From Gnetum montanum (taxonomy: Eukaryota; Streptophyta; Gnetopsida; Gnetales; Gnetaceae): a stretch of DNA of 64,000 nucleotides. Below the pieces are notes generated by a model. The model had not been told where the DNA came from. It saw only the letters and a program-made list of their open reading frames with translations, and searched no databases. The number at the start of each line of letters is the position of its first letter. Within the stretch, counting starts at the first letter, position 1. The translations under genes and the position numbers were made by a program. Where the stretch lies: assembly GCA_015680685.1 (NCBI GenBank), contig MNCI01005779.1, positions 567,189 to 631,188 on the forward strand, read 5' to 3'. Positions 48,401 to 60,689 of this stretch are shown here, piece by piece.

Positions 48401-48650
48401 TAGTGTGGATGCGTGCGCATTAACATCTGATCATGATTCTCAGTTTCCAAGGGATCAACACCCCAGTGTTAATAAAGTTTATAGGCTTAATATAGCTTGT
48501 ATGGGAGACATATGATGGGGTCCATTACCAAAAATTTAAAATTTTGAAATTAAACTTATCTCCTAGCATTCCAACCATGGAAAAGACTTTCCCCTTCTTG
48601 CACTTTAGTGCACTTGGAGTTCTAGTGAACTGTATTGGCAACAAGGTTTT
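45500..48650 (-). repeat. Degenerate ~190 bp tandem array with CATGCTAGG inverted-repeat core
   Basis: A core such as CCATGCTAGG...TAGCATGG recurs near 45510, 45890, 46080, 46270, 46460, 46640, 46830, 47040, 47245, 47440, 47640, 47820, 48005, 48220, 48380 and 48570. After the first gap, spacings are about 160-215 bases, mostly 180-205. The sequence between cores is poorly conserved. Element A has an equivalent array at 1-1400. Short open frames here are not coding. Confidence 0.65.
47216..47240 (+). repeat. Poly-C run of 25
   Basis: An uninterrupted run of 25 C in an otherwise AT-rich tract, placed within one unit of the ~190 bp array, just before a CCATGCTGGGG core. Confidence 0.9.
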
Positions 48651-50559
48651 AGAGGTGGGTGTTTAGGTTTAAATCTAGTTTTTATGGTTGATTATTACAT
48701 GTTTTGATCATAATTTTCATTCTTGGCAAACAACACATTGATGGAGAGCTTCAAAAGACATTTTTGTAGCAAACAACATCCATTCTTGGCTTGGAATCAT
48801 CACATCTTCCCTTTAGCTAGTGTAGAACCTTCATCCCATTTAGATTTTAGAGTTTTTCAATGTTGGTGTGATCATGGTGAAGTAGAATGGAGGAAAAAGA
48901 AAGAACCCACAGATTTAGAAGGTAGATGAGTCTACCAGAAACCTTGCCAAGCTTCCTAGGCCAATCTCCATCTAATAATTCCCTATGCCTACCACAAATT
49001 AGGTTGTTCTTAGTTTTTTTCCTTTAATTTCTAGCCATTTTTCTTATTTGCCTAGTTAGGGTAAGGTCATTTTTGTTAGATCTATGATGAGGGAGGGGAT
49101 ACAATGAAATTTTGATGACATCCCACCTCATTTTTTGCCTATTTCTACATAGATTTAAGGTTTTTTCTTACTATTCTAGAGTTGGTAGATTTGATTTTCA
49201 AAATTATATTTTTTGTTTTGGTGCTTTTCCAAAAATTCGTGGATAGATCCATTTTTTCTATATCTAGGCTTTAAGACTTGTCCAAATGAAATTTTGACAA
49301 CATTTCATTCCTTATTTTAATGGATTCAATGTGGGTTTAAGGTTTCATAACTAGTTTGGCTATAATTTATGGTGAAATAAAATTAGATTTTATTGAATTT
49401 TATGTGTTTTTATGCAAAAAGAAAGCATAGTTATGAATTTTTTATTAACAAAATGGATGCATATTTTTAAAATCTAAGGTTATGGGTTTATATATCTATG
49501 TTTCTATTTTCCATTGGTTATGGTATCACTCAATTTGGGCTTGAAATGATGATGTTATGGCTATTTTAGTAAGGTTGTACAATTAGGCTTTTATGCCATT
49601 TTTTAGTATTTTATGTAAATACATTAATTTTTTCTAAATAATGAACATGGGTTTTACCTATTTTTAGGTCATGGTTGTATAGGTTATGGCTTAAGATTTC
49701 TAGCAAAGGTATAATTACTCTATTTGGACTTAGAATGTATTTTTTAAAAAAATTTCATTAAAATCATAGTAAAAGGGACTTTTGGATGATGGCTAGGTTA
49801 CTGTTTGGTTTTACATGTTCTTTGTTAAAATATTTTACCTATTTTTCTATGTTGGCTATCACTAGAAAGCTTATGATTTTAGAATTCATTTTGTGGTGGA
49901 ATTAGGAATTAGAACTAAGTTTAATTTTTAATGAATTTTTTTCTACAGTCACATAATTTAGGGCCTTTTCATTAATGCTTAGGCCACTATTTGGTTTACT
50001 TCATTTTCATTTACATCCTCTAAGAATTTTTAGAGTTTCTAGTCATGCTTGTGTAGCTCATGATTTTAGGATAGCAGAATCATTGATTTTAGAGATATGG
50101 TTAATTTTTAACAAATTTTTCCATATGGTCACATGCATAGAGGTTTTTCTTAGTTGTAACAATGTACTACTTAGGGACAGGTAGGATAGACATGCTTAAG
50201 GATTTTTATTGTCAACAAGCCATGCTCCTAGTGATGCCTAAAGATAGTAAATACACTATAAAGTTGATTTTATAAAAAATAAAAATATTTTTGGATTTTT
50301 ATTAAGTTATTTATTTTTATGGCCATTTTCTTAGTTTTAAGGCTATTTTTTAATCAAGACATTATTTTTTGGCTATAATGCATAATGGTTACAAGGGTTA
50401 TAATGATGTTATTGTTGAATTATTGAATACACTTGAATAAATACCATAGATATTTTTATAGTGGAAATTTCACCCCTAATTAGGATGTTTTACAAACCTG
50501 TTAAGAAATTCTAATCAGCTGTGACATTTTTGTTTCTCATATAGGGCCTTATTGAAGTC
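48651..50559. other. AT-rich non-coding filler
   Basis: Long T- and A-rich stretches with weak internal repetition (phrases of the type TTTAATTTTTAATGAATTTTT, and ATGGxTATGGCTT). No supported gene. Confidence 0.5.
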
Positions 50560-51089
50560 GATACTCATCGTAGCTAAGTTAGTGGGCATTTTGTGCTTCA
50601 TCAGCCACTCTAGGGAAAACATCCCTTTGTCTAATATGACCTTAGAAAGGGGCTCTCTATGGTTCTAGCTAAGAGCAAGGGAATTCCTTGCCTACATTTT
50701 GTAGAATTTCAGTGTGATGTTGTGATCACACTTATTTGCAACTGTGGCCAGGGTCATAGTGGAGACCTTGATGCCTTGGCCATCTAGTTTGATCACTAGG
50801 TTCATCATTGATGATCCATTACCTCAAGTAGCAAGGGAAGAAGTAGACCTTATCAGCACATACTACCTTTTGAATATTTGGAATATGCCAAAGTATCATT
50901 AATATAATGTCGACAATACTCTAATTGTGGTGTAGAGAGTTCACACATTATTCTAGAACCTACTTGGGACCATATAACATATATAGGGTTAAGGCATATT
51001 GTTATAAAATTTTTATGTCTTTATCTTTGTTGGTTAAGCTACCCTTTTCTCACTTGTCAATTTTATGAGCTTCTAGAAGCATAGGATCA

Positions 51090-54000
51090 ATGATCAAGGT
51101 TTGATCACCCATGGTAAAACCTTGGTAATGGATTAAAAGGCCTTAGATGTATTTGCCAAAGGTTTCTATATTAGAGCTATTTTGTATGGTTAGTGGAAAG
51201 GTGAATTCAATAAACACACCAAAGAATTTAACCCCATCTACAAGCAGTTCCTAGCCAACAATACGATACAAAACTAGTGGGTGGATCCCAAGCATCAAAC
51301 CTTTGTAGTTGGAACCTCTACATAAGCCACATCGATAAACAAGAAGAAGGGTAAACACAAGGGCTATAATGCCTAATTCTTTATATTTACTAAGGTATTA
51401 AGTTTTCTATTATTTTATTCTAGTTGTTAGCCATGCCTATGTTGATGCTAAGTGTTTGTTATTATCTCGTAGGACCTTCCATGTTTGTCGATGTTACCTT
51501 ATTAGTCTTAGGATGTTATGAGGATACCCTCATCATAAACTTTGGTGAGGTGATACTAACATATGAGTGGTTGAGGGGACAAAAACCTAGATATATCCAA
51601 GCAAACATGAAGTGTGCAAGTTTGTTTGATGTATTCATAACACCTATCCCTTTCATTCCTACTATAGAGATGTTGAAAGTCATTGACTTCTTCAATGTAG
51701 AAGCTGATTATTTTAGCATCATAGTTCATGGTATGTTGATTACCATACCCATTGATGAGGGCACATTTTGTAACCTTTTTGATGTCCATATTGAGAGGAC
51801 AAAGGTTACCACTAGAATAGGAAAGGAAGTGGGCCATCGTAAGGAAGTTTTGGAGTGGTTTGATGCTAATAAGGGCCACTCCAAAAATTCCATGGATAGT
51901 TTTATGAACCCTAAGGTAAAGACATCATATCATTTTCTTAGGTCTCACGTGTTTCCTAAACTATTATTGTAAAAGGTAACTAGTATCACTATGGGTGGAC
52001 CTTTAAGAAGGTCATGACAAAGGGTACTAGATTCAATTGGATGACTTCTTTAGCTATTAGAGGAGATTCTCAAACATCACAATGATACATCTACCATAAT
52101 CCACATGCATTTTTCATTCTTTTTAGGTTACTTGAAGAGGTTCATGTAGTTTCTAGTGGTGTGAAGGAATGTATGATGGGTTGCGAAAGACCCTTCTAGA
52201 CCATTGATAAAACAAATTTATCCAACCATGTGGGTCCAAAACCCACTAGATGAGATTGATGATTCATTGTTTGTTACCACCAAGGATCTTTGTGTTAGGT
52301 GGAGTGAAAACTTTGATATCATGGGGGAGGATCCCGTCAAGATTCTAGGGAGCATCCTAGAGGTGTGATGCTTATGTATAGAGGCTAAAGGTGTAGCTAA
52401 GACCAACCTCAAAAGACTCATACAAGAAGCATCATCAACATTGGAGCCACCAACCTAGAAGAAACTTAAGTTTAAGCTTAAGATATCACATCAAGTAGTC
52501 AAAAGTAATTTTATCTATGTTTTCGTTATTATATGTTTTAAGACTTATGGATATGTTATGGTTTCAAATTCTAGTTAGTTTTTATATGCTATGGTTATAG
52601 ATAAGCATCGAGACATGGCAATCCAAGCTAACATGGAGGAACAAGCATAAAAATGTGTGTCCACTGTAGTGGAGAAATAACCAAGGCATGTGAAAGATAT
52701 GATCTTACAATATCATGAGGCTGAAGGATTAGCCAACATAGATATAGATGATCTAGATGCCTTGTCCAATGAGGTGGTGCCAAGTACATCCCCCATCATC
52801 ATCACCAAGGAGAAAGAGAAGAAGTTTGGTTTTCATTCTAATTGTACAATGATTGTTATGCTTATAATAGTTCTTGAGCCACCAATGAAGGGTTGTATCC
52901 TTGTGCTTCACATGAAGTGATGGGTAGAGGTCCCAGAAAAGATGGAGTTTATGCATAGGATGGCTAAGGACATCATCGATCGGCTGTAAGAAGTTGCAAC
53001 CGAGATAGGTAAGAACTTTATTTTTTATGCCTTAGTTATTTTTTGTCATGTAATAGGTTATTTTTATGTTATGAATATTTTAGGTTTTAAACTATGTTTA
53101 TGGATATATTTTAGGGTTGTGCGTTACTTGTAGTGCCATCCATGGAGTTGAGACATGGAGATTAACTCCTTATTGAAGCTTCCCTTTGATGTATAGAGTG
53201 TACCACTAAAGTTGTATGAAACTACTACTAATCTAACAATGTCATGTCCACGAAAATCATGGGATAATGGAGAGGTCCAATGAATCCCTATGGTTGTAAG
53301 TTGTGACCTTGAGGCATAAGACTAAATGACAAGAAGAGGTGATTAGAGATCTCTAGTATTGCTAGTCCTTTGTGGAAGCCCATATGGCTAACCTAAAGAT
53401 CTTGGAAACCAAAGAGATCACATAGATCCACTACTAGCATACCATCTAGGACAAGGTAGTGCTCTCATGGGAGATGGTAGAGTAGTGAATGTAGATGGAC
53501 CTAATCTCTCAAAAATTTGAGAATTGAAAAGATCATTACACATGGGTCCAAGAGAGGGGTAGAACACAAAAAGACCATAAATGATACAATAAGGCTGATC
53601 AAGATGCCTAACTAAAGTGTCTCAAAGACAAGTTAGTTGAAAGGCACAAGAGAAAGCTATTCATTCAAGGGATTTAGGCAAAGAATTCCTACAAGCTCTT
53701 TGAAAGCATTATCATGGTGGAGAAATCCCCTATTTCTCAAATTACCACTATTATAGATGAGAATTTTGTGGATACTATTATGTAGGAATGATCTACTTGG
53801 ACCACAATAGATAGGACTAGTATCCTCACAAGCATTGATTTTAGGGATATTGACTAGGCTAACATGATAGAGGATTAGCTTCTCTATTGATTAGAGAATG
53901 ATATTTAGCATCTACCCACAAATGTTATGGAGCTGAATTCCCCACAAGCTTGATGTATTTCATGTTTTAGTTTTATTTTAAGTTATGGATTTGTTTAAGT

Positions 54001-54149
54001 TATAGTTTTGATTGTTGGTTACTAATTGGCTATTGTGTTGTTGTATTTTAGGCATTAGGAGACATCAGCAATACAACTAGTGAGGGTGGGGATGGCCCAC
54101 TGCTTCCTCCTCTAGATGCCCATAAGCATCCTCCATCTTCCTATTTCAG
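51090..54149 (+). pseudogene. Antisense multi-exon ORF inside the Tat/Ogre-like element
   Basis: The + strand reads as protein in blocks. 51090-51390 is damaged (WKGEFNKHTKEFNPIYKQFL). 51424-51972 is open for 182 codons (YEWLRGQKPRYIQANMKCAS, GMLITIPIDEGTFCNLFDVH). 52218-52500 has DEIDDSLFVTTKDLCVRWSE. 52601-53008 has KDMILQYHEAEGLANIDIDD. 53115-53950 is Lys/Gln/Glu-rich and probably helical. 54052-54149 is a short block. Introns are suggested at 52505-52600, 53009-53114 and about 53952-54051, each with GT...AG and pyrimidine-rich ends. I do not recognise the family. Extra ORFs, sense or antisense, are known in Tat-lineage elements, usually outside gag-pol. Here it is antisense between pro and RT. 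Confidence 0.5.
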
Positions 54150-54840
54150 GTTGTTTTTTATATGTTTTTGTTTTTATGTTGATGGCTATTTTCAACCAAG
54201 ACTATGTTATGGGTTATTATTTTTTGACATTTTTTCCACAGTGTGTCCATGGCTATGTATGTTATAAATACTTTTAATTTAGAGTGTTATGTTTTGCTTT
54301 TAGTTTTTTTTCTATATATGATTCTAGTGTTATTGATTCATGGTGTTATAATCTTTGTAAATAGCTATGGTGGCGTTCTTAGCTATAAGGTTAAATAGCT
54401 AAATGATGTGATCGTAGGCTAAAACATAAATCAAGTAAAAGAAATGCTTGCTAGTTTTAGGCCATAGGAGGCATAGGTTGTTTAAGTATTTTTGCTAATT
54501 TAATACCATGATAGGCCATGCTATGTTGCTAGTTTTAAGCCATGGTGAGCCCACGATGTATTTGTTTTGCCAATTTTAGACCATGATGGGTTGTGTGATG
54601 TTGAAGAGAAAACTCATATTTTTTGGTGATTTTTTTTAAAGTTTTTATGGTTTTTTCTAGCTTATATCATATCAAAGAATGAAAATAAAGAAATAAAAAG
54701 TCCATAATAATAAAAAATGCAAATAAAAGTAAGTTTCTAGTCTATATATGCATCAAAAATAGAATGCAATGTAGAAAAAGACATATTTGGTCAACAAAGA
54801 GAATTTCAGCTGAATGGTTATGGTACATATAGTTACATGG
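54150..54840. other. Non-coding tract between antisense ORF and gag-pro end
   Basis: T-rich sequence followed by three or four degenerate units of the ~31 bp repeat (GCTAGTTTTAGGCCATAGGAGG-type, 54450-54590), the same unit as at 45050-45120, and then an A-rich stretch. Confidence 0.5.
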
Positions 54841-54877
54841 CTACAAGGGTACAACATGGAAGGGCCATGGACATACC

Positions 54878-57800
54878 TTACTTTCATAGATTTTTCCTAA
54901 TATTAGAAAGGTTAGGGAATGTATAAGGCCTATTCTACATGAGCTTGTATTTCCCATCCCCTTCATTGATAATGTTGAAGGGAAGCTTTTTGCACAGTGT
55001 GTCCCATTGCTCATCATTGTCACTCTTTGCTTTCTTTTCTCTATTAGGTTGTTGGACTTTCTATTTGGGATCATCTTCCTAAAGTTTCACTTCAAACCTC
55101 TATTCTATGTCCATTTTGTTAATAGTATAGGAACCACATCATCACCATGAATGATGATTTGACCTCCCTTGTAAGGAAGGTGGACTTCTTAATGGATAGG
55201 TCAAGACATGGTCCATAATTAAGCCAACCAAGATCTTCCTAAGATAAGCTTAAATCCTAACATCTCCTCCTCCAATAATAAATTGATGATTGTGCATAAT
55301 TTCTATCCTACCATAAAGTCTAAGGTGATAGATACCTTGATAGAAACCCTTTATCCATTGAAAGAATTGAGAGTTGTAGTTGTTGTAGGTTGTATCTATT
55401 TTGGTAAGCCTAAGCATTCAATGATACTACATGACATACTGTTAGTTGTGGCACTATCATCCATGTGTAGCCAATGTACCTTAAACTATCCTATGTGTAT
55501 GGTTATAAAAAGAGAAGCCCTAGTCTGTTCACCATTTTTGGGATTGACCTTAACCTCACTACTACTAAACATTAGTGATGTTGACTTATTTTCCCTTATT
55601 GAAGAAGGAAACATTACAACATAGATGGATTCCTTGTTAGTAATTATGTCCTCACTAATGGGGATGAAAGTCAACATCTTAACTAGCACCTCACAATATG
55701 TAGCAGAAGTCATGATCAAGTCATATAGATTCAAGGTTGTAATTTTCTATTTGAGGGATTACCTAACCTATTCCATCACACAGAGGAAATTTTTATTGTT
55801 TGCTATGGGCTTGTTTCCCCAATTATGATTTACTTATTTCATGTACCTCAAAATGCAAACTTCAACTATAGGTTGTTGGGGTCTCTCCTCCTTCTTGTAG
55901 TTTTTGCTTTTAATGTTGTTCTATGGTTCGCTGGTTGAAGTAGGTTGGGTAGAGGAGGTCATTAGTATAGATGATATAGGAGTGGGTTTTTGTGGGCTCA
56001 CTTATTTTCATTCAACAACCTACTTCTCACTCTTTTTACTAGGCTTTTGCTTATGCTTCTTCCTTTATTTAGCTGAAGCCTTTTGGCTATCATTTGTTGG
56101 TTGTAAGGAAGAAGCAATAGCATTAGGCACCATAGTAGGTTGTTGTATGGTCATGTCAATTGTTTGGGCTATAGTTGGTTAGGTTTTGTTGGGTTTTGGT
56201 ATCCTAATGACAAAAGGATCCCTTATATATGTTCATGATGGTACTCTCACAAAATAATAGGGTCTTGAGTTGGTGGAAGTGGAAGAGGCCCTTTTATAAC
56301 AAGGGGGTACCTTGATCATGAATAGTTCCCTCATTGGTCTTCAATTATCATCAATGTTAAAAACTAATATAATAGAGGGGTTGTTAATAGCATTCAATGG
56401 GTCTTTATACACTTGCATTGATTGATTTTATGGTCAAACTAGGTTGGAAGCATCCAAGGCCAACTCTCCCTTATCTATCATTTTTTATAAGTCATTATTC
56501 AACATTGGGAAGAAGTCTGTGTCATGACAAGACAATTGGTGATAGTGGAAAATTTAGTCTAGTTTAAAGTACCTAGGAAATTAAGGGTCATACTTTGTTG
56601 CTCAAGTGGGATCTTTGGCTATTTTGACTAGCCACTCATGCTTCTTTTGAGCGATTTTGGTTATTTATTTATATTGCATGTGTACACTCTTCAATATTTG
56701 ATTTGAAAATGTGGATGGCTTCAAAGGTATGACAATGTACTTGCTATAGTCCTTCCGCTCAATGTTTGGCCTAGTGTTAATTGATGCAATGACCCTAGAG
56801 GTCGATGGTTGGTTATCTTAGTTATTAGTAGGGGCTTTAGGTGGGTTGGCCCTTGGCCCTTTGTTAGCTATGATGGCTTCCTTGGCCACCATTGCTACAA
56901 CTACATTGTTTGGCTTTCCTTTCTCTTTAGCCCTCTCCGTATGTTGGTTTTTCTATGTCACATAGGTAGGATCATGGTTAGCTTCTGTAGCATCCTCTAT
57001 GTTTTTTATTTGGGAGAATGCTTAACTAAGTGGTCATAGATTAAGGCAATATAGTTTGGTCTTGATAAATTCATTAATCACCCCTTGAATATAGCCAAAA
57101 GGTGTGTTTCAGCTATAGGCTCAAGTATTTTTTTGAGCAAAGTGTTCGATCATTGGATGAACTTCTACACAAATTCTAGGGGTCCCTACTTAACCTTCAT
57201 CAGTTGGTCAAGTGTGGTGTTAGGCTTTAAGTTATAGTTGAAGTAATTAACAAACTATGCTATCAAGTCCTCAAGAAAGAATAGGGATCCTCTTGGTAGA
57301 GTGTTGTACAATTCAAGCATCTTCCCCATCAAAGACATAGGGGAAATCCTTATGATAGTATGTGGCCAATGTTACAACAAAAAGCACTTGTAGTGGAAGG
57401 TGATAAGGTGAGTGTTGGGATCACCTTCTTCATTGTACTTATTAAATTGAAAAATGATAACATTAAGACAAATCTTCAAGGATGGGACCACAATATTGGT
57501 GGGATCTAGTAGAAATCCATGAATTTAATGCTTTGAGATGTAGAGGCTTTATGCCTCTTTAGCACCTCTATCAAGTCTTGGATCATTTGAAAGGCCTCAT
57601 TAAGGCCTTCTAGTATCCTTGTCGGCTATGGGGTTTGCATGAATGGTTGTTGCATTTGTTGGAAGGTTTGTGGCCTCACTATTGGTTGTTGCAAAGAAGG
57701 TAAAGGTTTTGTTATAGCTACAGCTAGTGGAACAAACAAGGAGAAATATTTTTATGTTGATATTTAGGGCACAATGAGGAAAAAGGAGATATGTGATTCC

Positions 57801-58350
57801 TAAGTTTCTTAGGGTTCCATGGTGGGCCCCACATGAGTGATTAGTGGATTTGTGGTGGTGATAACCACCACTAATGGCTACATAGATCAAGGCTATTTGG
57901 AAAAAGGTACCAATAGGTTATAAATTTTTGGTTGTGGCATCAAATGGATCTAATGCATAGCTATGACCAATGTGGAACCAACCATAGTATGGTAGGAAGG
58001 AGTGGAGGATGGTGATACCTAATCCATGAAGAAAAAAAAGGCATTAGAGGATGGTGTTGTGGCTTGGGGAGATGCTTGTTAGAACAACCCTCCTAGGATG
58101 TTTTCAGGCTCAAATTCTAGCCTAAACTCATCCTCCTCTTCCTTTGGTCATAAGGGGAAGGAATATACTCCTTTCCATTATGATGAAAGAGCTCAAATTC
58201 CATCTTGTCTTCTAGTTTCACTTGTGGGATCAACATGCTAACCTATATCTTAGCATAAATAAAGTTATAATGCTCTTCATTTATTACCAAGAACCTAGGG
58301 CTTTACCCCCTAAGTCTTAGGGACTACCTACATTCAATATCATAGACCTT
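54878..58350 (-). pseudogene. Tat/Ogre-like gag-protease of D
   Basis: Minus strand: the gag N-terminus near 58350-58100 has FLVINEEHYNFIYAKI and EFELFHHNGKEYIPSPYDQR. The capsid core at 57480-56990 has KFNKYNEEGDPNTHLITFHY, SLMGKMLELYNTLPRGSLFF, EDLIAxFVNYFNYNLKPNTT and GPLEFVxKFIQ, the classical gag order with WYNSLP-like and FxQxF boxes. A Lys-rich linker follows. The protease at 55470-55220 has MDDSATTNSMSCSIIECLGL (active site D-S-A) and LGFKLILGRSWL. The end near 55000-54880 has DTLCKKLPFNIINEGDGKY, PYTFPNLSNIRKIYESK, then a donor-like GTAAGGTATGT. Many TAG and TGA stops at Gln- and Arg/Trp-like positions. Confidence 0.75.
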
Positions 58351-59149
58351 CATGGCTTGTTGGTGAGACCCTTTTTTAGTGATAGAAAGGTAATTTGATC
58401 AACTACTGGAAAGAAATGGTTCTAACATCAAAAAGGACTTAATATAGACTACAAAAGGTTAAAACAAGAGTAAATTCCAGCAAATGGAATTCAAAAATGA
58501 TTGAAAACAAAGTAATTACTATTAATAGCAAGGGAGGGATGGCAAGGAGGATTATACCTCTTTACCAAAAATGAAAAGGTGAAAAGGTTGTAACAAACTT
58601 CACCCATGCTAGCTTCCTAACTACCTCTATGCTGGGTGTGGCAAGGTGAAAGAAAGGGGCTGAGATGGAGGGATCTCACACCTTCTTATTGCAACATTGA
58701 TGAAGGGGATGCTAGAAACCAAAGTGAAAAGTTGGCATTTTCCACTAGAAATTTGTTTTGGCAGGTAGCCAATTTTGGGGTTTAGCCAACTTCTAGAATT
58801 TTGATGACTTCTAGAAGGGTTGAATCACCAACATTGGAAAACTGAAAAATTTTGGCAGCCAAAGGAGGAAGATGATATCAATGTTAGCCTTGGGCTTTAA
58901 AATTCATAGAAAGTGTTGTAAAAAATTAAAACACCCAAACACCTACAACTTCCATGTTTAGGCTTCTATTGTAGGGGTACAAGTGGCAACATTGATTTTT
59001 TAGGGGATTTCCAAGGTTTTTGCTACAAAAATTAAAAACCTTTCAAATGGAAAACTACATTGGAAATGAGGAAGACAAATTTTTTATAGAGAAATCAGGT
59101 GGAGGCCCTTCTTTTAGTACCAAAAAACTATTGCAATCAAAAAATTCAA
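58351..59149 (-). other. Leader between 5' LTR and gag of D
   Basis: No coding sequence is supported. The LTR end and primer site are not sharply visible; TTTTTTGGTACTAAAAG at about 59128-59112 (minus strand) is only a weak candidate for a TGG-starting primer site. Confidence 0.4.
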
Positions 59150-60515
59150 TTACTTAAAAATTGAAAGATCTGGAGCAGCAACCTCAATCCTGAATCCCCA
59201 GGGCCTCTGAAAAATGGAATTTAAGATGCCCTAGATGATCTGGTAGATCACATAGGAACTTATGAAACATAATATGAATGATGTAAATAACAAAAATAAA
59301 GAACTAGAAATAAGAAAAAAATAGATTACATACAAACTAAAATTTTGAAAATTTATTTAAATAAATAAAGAATAAGTTCAATGATGTGTACAAGAGTTTC
59401 TTGTAAGAGAGCAAAAGGGGATTCACTAGGGTAGGAATTTAACGCCCATTGAAGCCAATGTGATCAACTCGATGATCCAGATGCTCACCCACTCCTGATA
59501 TTATTGAGCCTCCTCTATTGCTATCTTAGATTTACAACTTAGGTTACTATTGGAGTGGTAAGAGTGGGGGATTTGGCTACACAAATGCTCCACATTGGGA
59601 GTTAGGGATCTTAGAAGTGCAGTGTAGAAACCAAAAACTCACAAATCTCAATTACAGTAAGAAAGGGGATTACAAGGTTATAGGGGTTCCATGTTAGAAG
59701 ACTCCAAGAAGCTATGTTTTTCAAGTGTTGCAAGAGCTTCTAAAAGTTAGGATGGCTATATGCTCAAAAATGTCAAATTGTGGAACCTTGAAATCGTCTT
59801 TGGGATTTGGTTTCATAGGTTTTTGGCTATGAAATTGGCTACAAATTACTACAAATTTTTTGCATGTATAGGTAATATGGATGTCCAATTTTCTTCTTTT
59901 GGGTGGCTTACTATGTATAGTAAGTGCTAAACCCTAATGACCATTTCATTTACTATAAATAGTAATGGAGGCACACCTTCTATGATAGAGGTAGATCCTC
60001 TATGCTAGGATTCATGGTCAACATTGAAGTCATTGGAGTGTTAAAATCTTGATCATGTTGCTTTTATGCTTCGGGATGAAGCCTCCACATGAGGGTGAAA
60101 CTTCCATGCTAAGAGGTAAAGTTTCTACATTGTACATGCAGGCTCCACATTGGGGGATGAAGTTTCCACACTAAAGGAAAAGGTTATACCCCTCCATGCT
60201 AGGGGCAGGTAAGGTTTACCCTCATTGTAGGTGTTTTCAACATAGAAAAGTAGATACCTATAATAAAACCCATCACATTGCCATTTTTGGCATCCCAAAA
60301 GTTATTTTTGACTTTCATAAGCCCAGATATAGACATTAGGTAACTTTTCCTAGCTAAGGAATGGGGCTTTGACCACTTGTGAGGCATTTTTAGCCTCAAA
60401 TGTATGAAATATGTGAGATTGCCCACCATCTTCACACTCACAATGAAGTTTCACCTCAAGATTCATGGGGTGGGGTTACAAAGGTTACAACATGAAAACT
60501 TGGTGATGTTACAAA
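59150..60515 (-). repeat. 5' LTR of D, 5' part missing
   Basis: It aligns with 37190-38790 in the same orientation: GGGCCTCTGAAAAATGGAATTTAA (59208) against GGACCTCTAGAAATGAAGTTTAA (37247), the ACTATAAATAGTAA inverted repeat (59950 and 38035), and the tract ending GATGTTACAAAGG against GATGGTGTTTCATTAG. The similarity stops at about 60515, where copia-like sequence begins. At least 900 bp of the LTR is therefore missing. Confidence 0.7.
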
Positions 60516-60689
60516 GGCGTCTTCTCCCAGAAAGATACATCTTCTTATTTTTTCCTTAAGCACATGCAAGACATCTTTTCAAACTAGATTCTTCTTTCAA
60601 TTTTTAGCCATGGACGAGACATCTTTCTTTTCAAAGAAATGTCTTTTCTTTCATTAAAAAGCCTTGTTGAGCAATGCTATATCAAATGA

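Larger units (their letters stand above)
44837..54877 (-). other. Putative giant intron between gag-pro and RT
   Basis: Minus strand: a donor-like AAG|GTATGT at 54877/54876 (or GAAA|GTAAGG at 54882/54881) follows the gag-pro frame, and an acceptor-like TTGAAATGTAG ends at 44837 before the RT frame. Element A has the same acceptor context. Inside lie short repeats (44990-45150, 54450-54590), a ~190 bp periodic array, AT-rich filler and an antisense ORF. In known Ogre elements the intron is much shorter, so either this one is expanded or the tract contains later insertions. Confidence 0.4.
37190..60515 (-). mobile_element. Giant Tat/Ogre-like Ty3 retrotransposon B/D (possibly chimeric)
   Basis: Minus-strand order: 5' LTR remnant (60515-59150), leader, gag-pro (58350-54878), candidate splice donor, about 10 kb non-coding with an antisense gene (54877-44837), candidate splice acceptor, RT-RNase H-INT start (44836-42230), copia LTR fragment (42200-41530), a second copy of RNase H-INT (41525-39774) and 3' LTR (39740-37190). 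Separation of gag-pro from RT by an intron is the hallmark of Ogre elements, known in sizes up to about 25 kb. The pol duplication shows that at least two related elements may have been joined. No target duplications were found. Confidence 0.6.

Noticed and set aside
51424-51972. A normal host gene
   Set aside because: It is flanked on both sides by parts of one retroelement lineage, the neighbouring exons are frameshifted, and no host family is recognised. Not excluded, but an element-borne ORF is the simpler reading.
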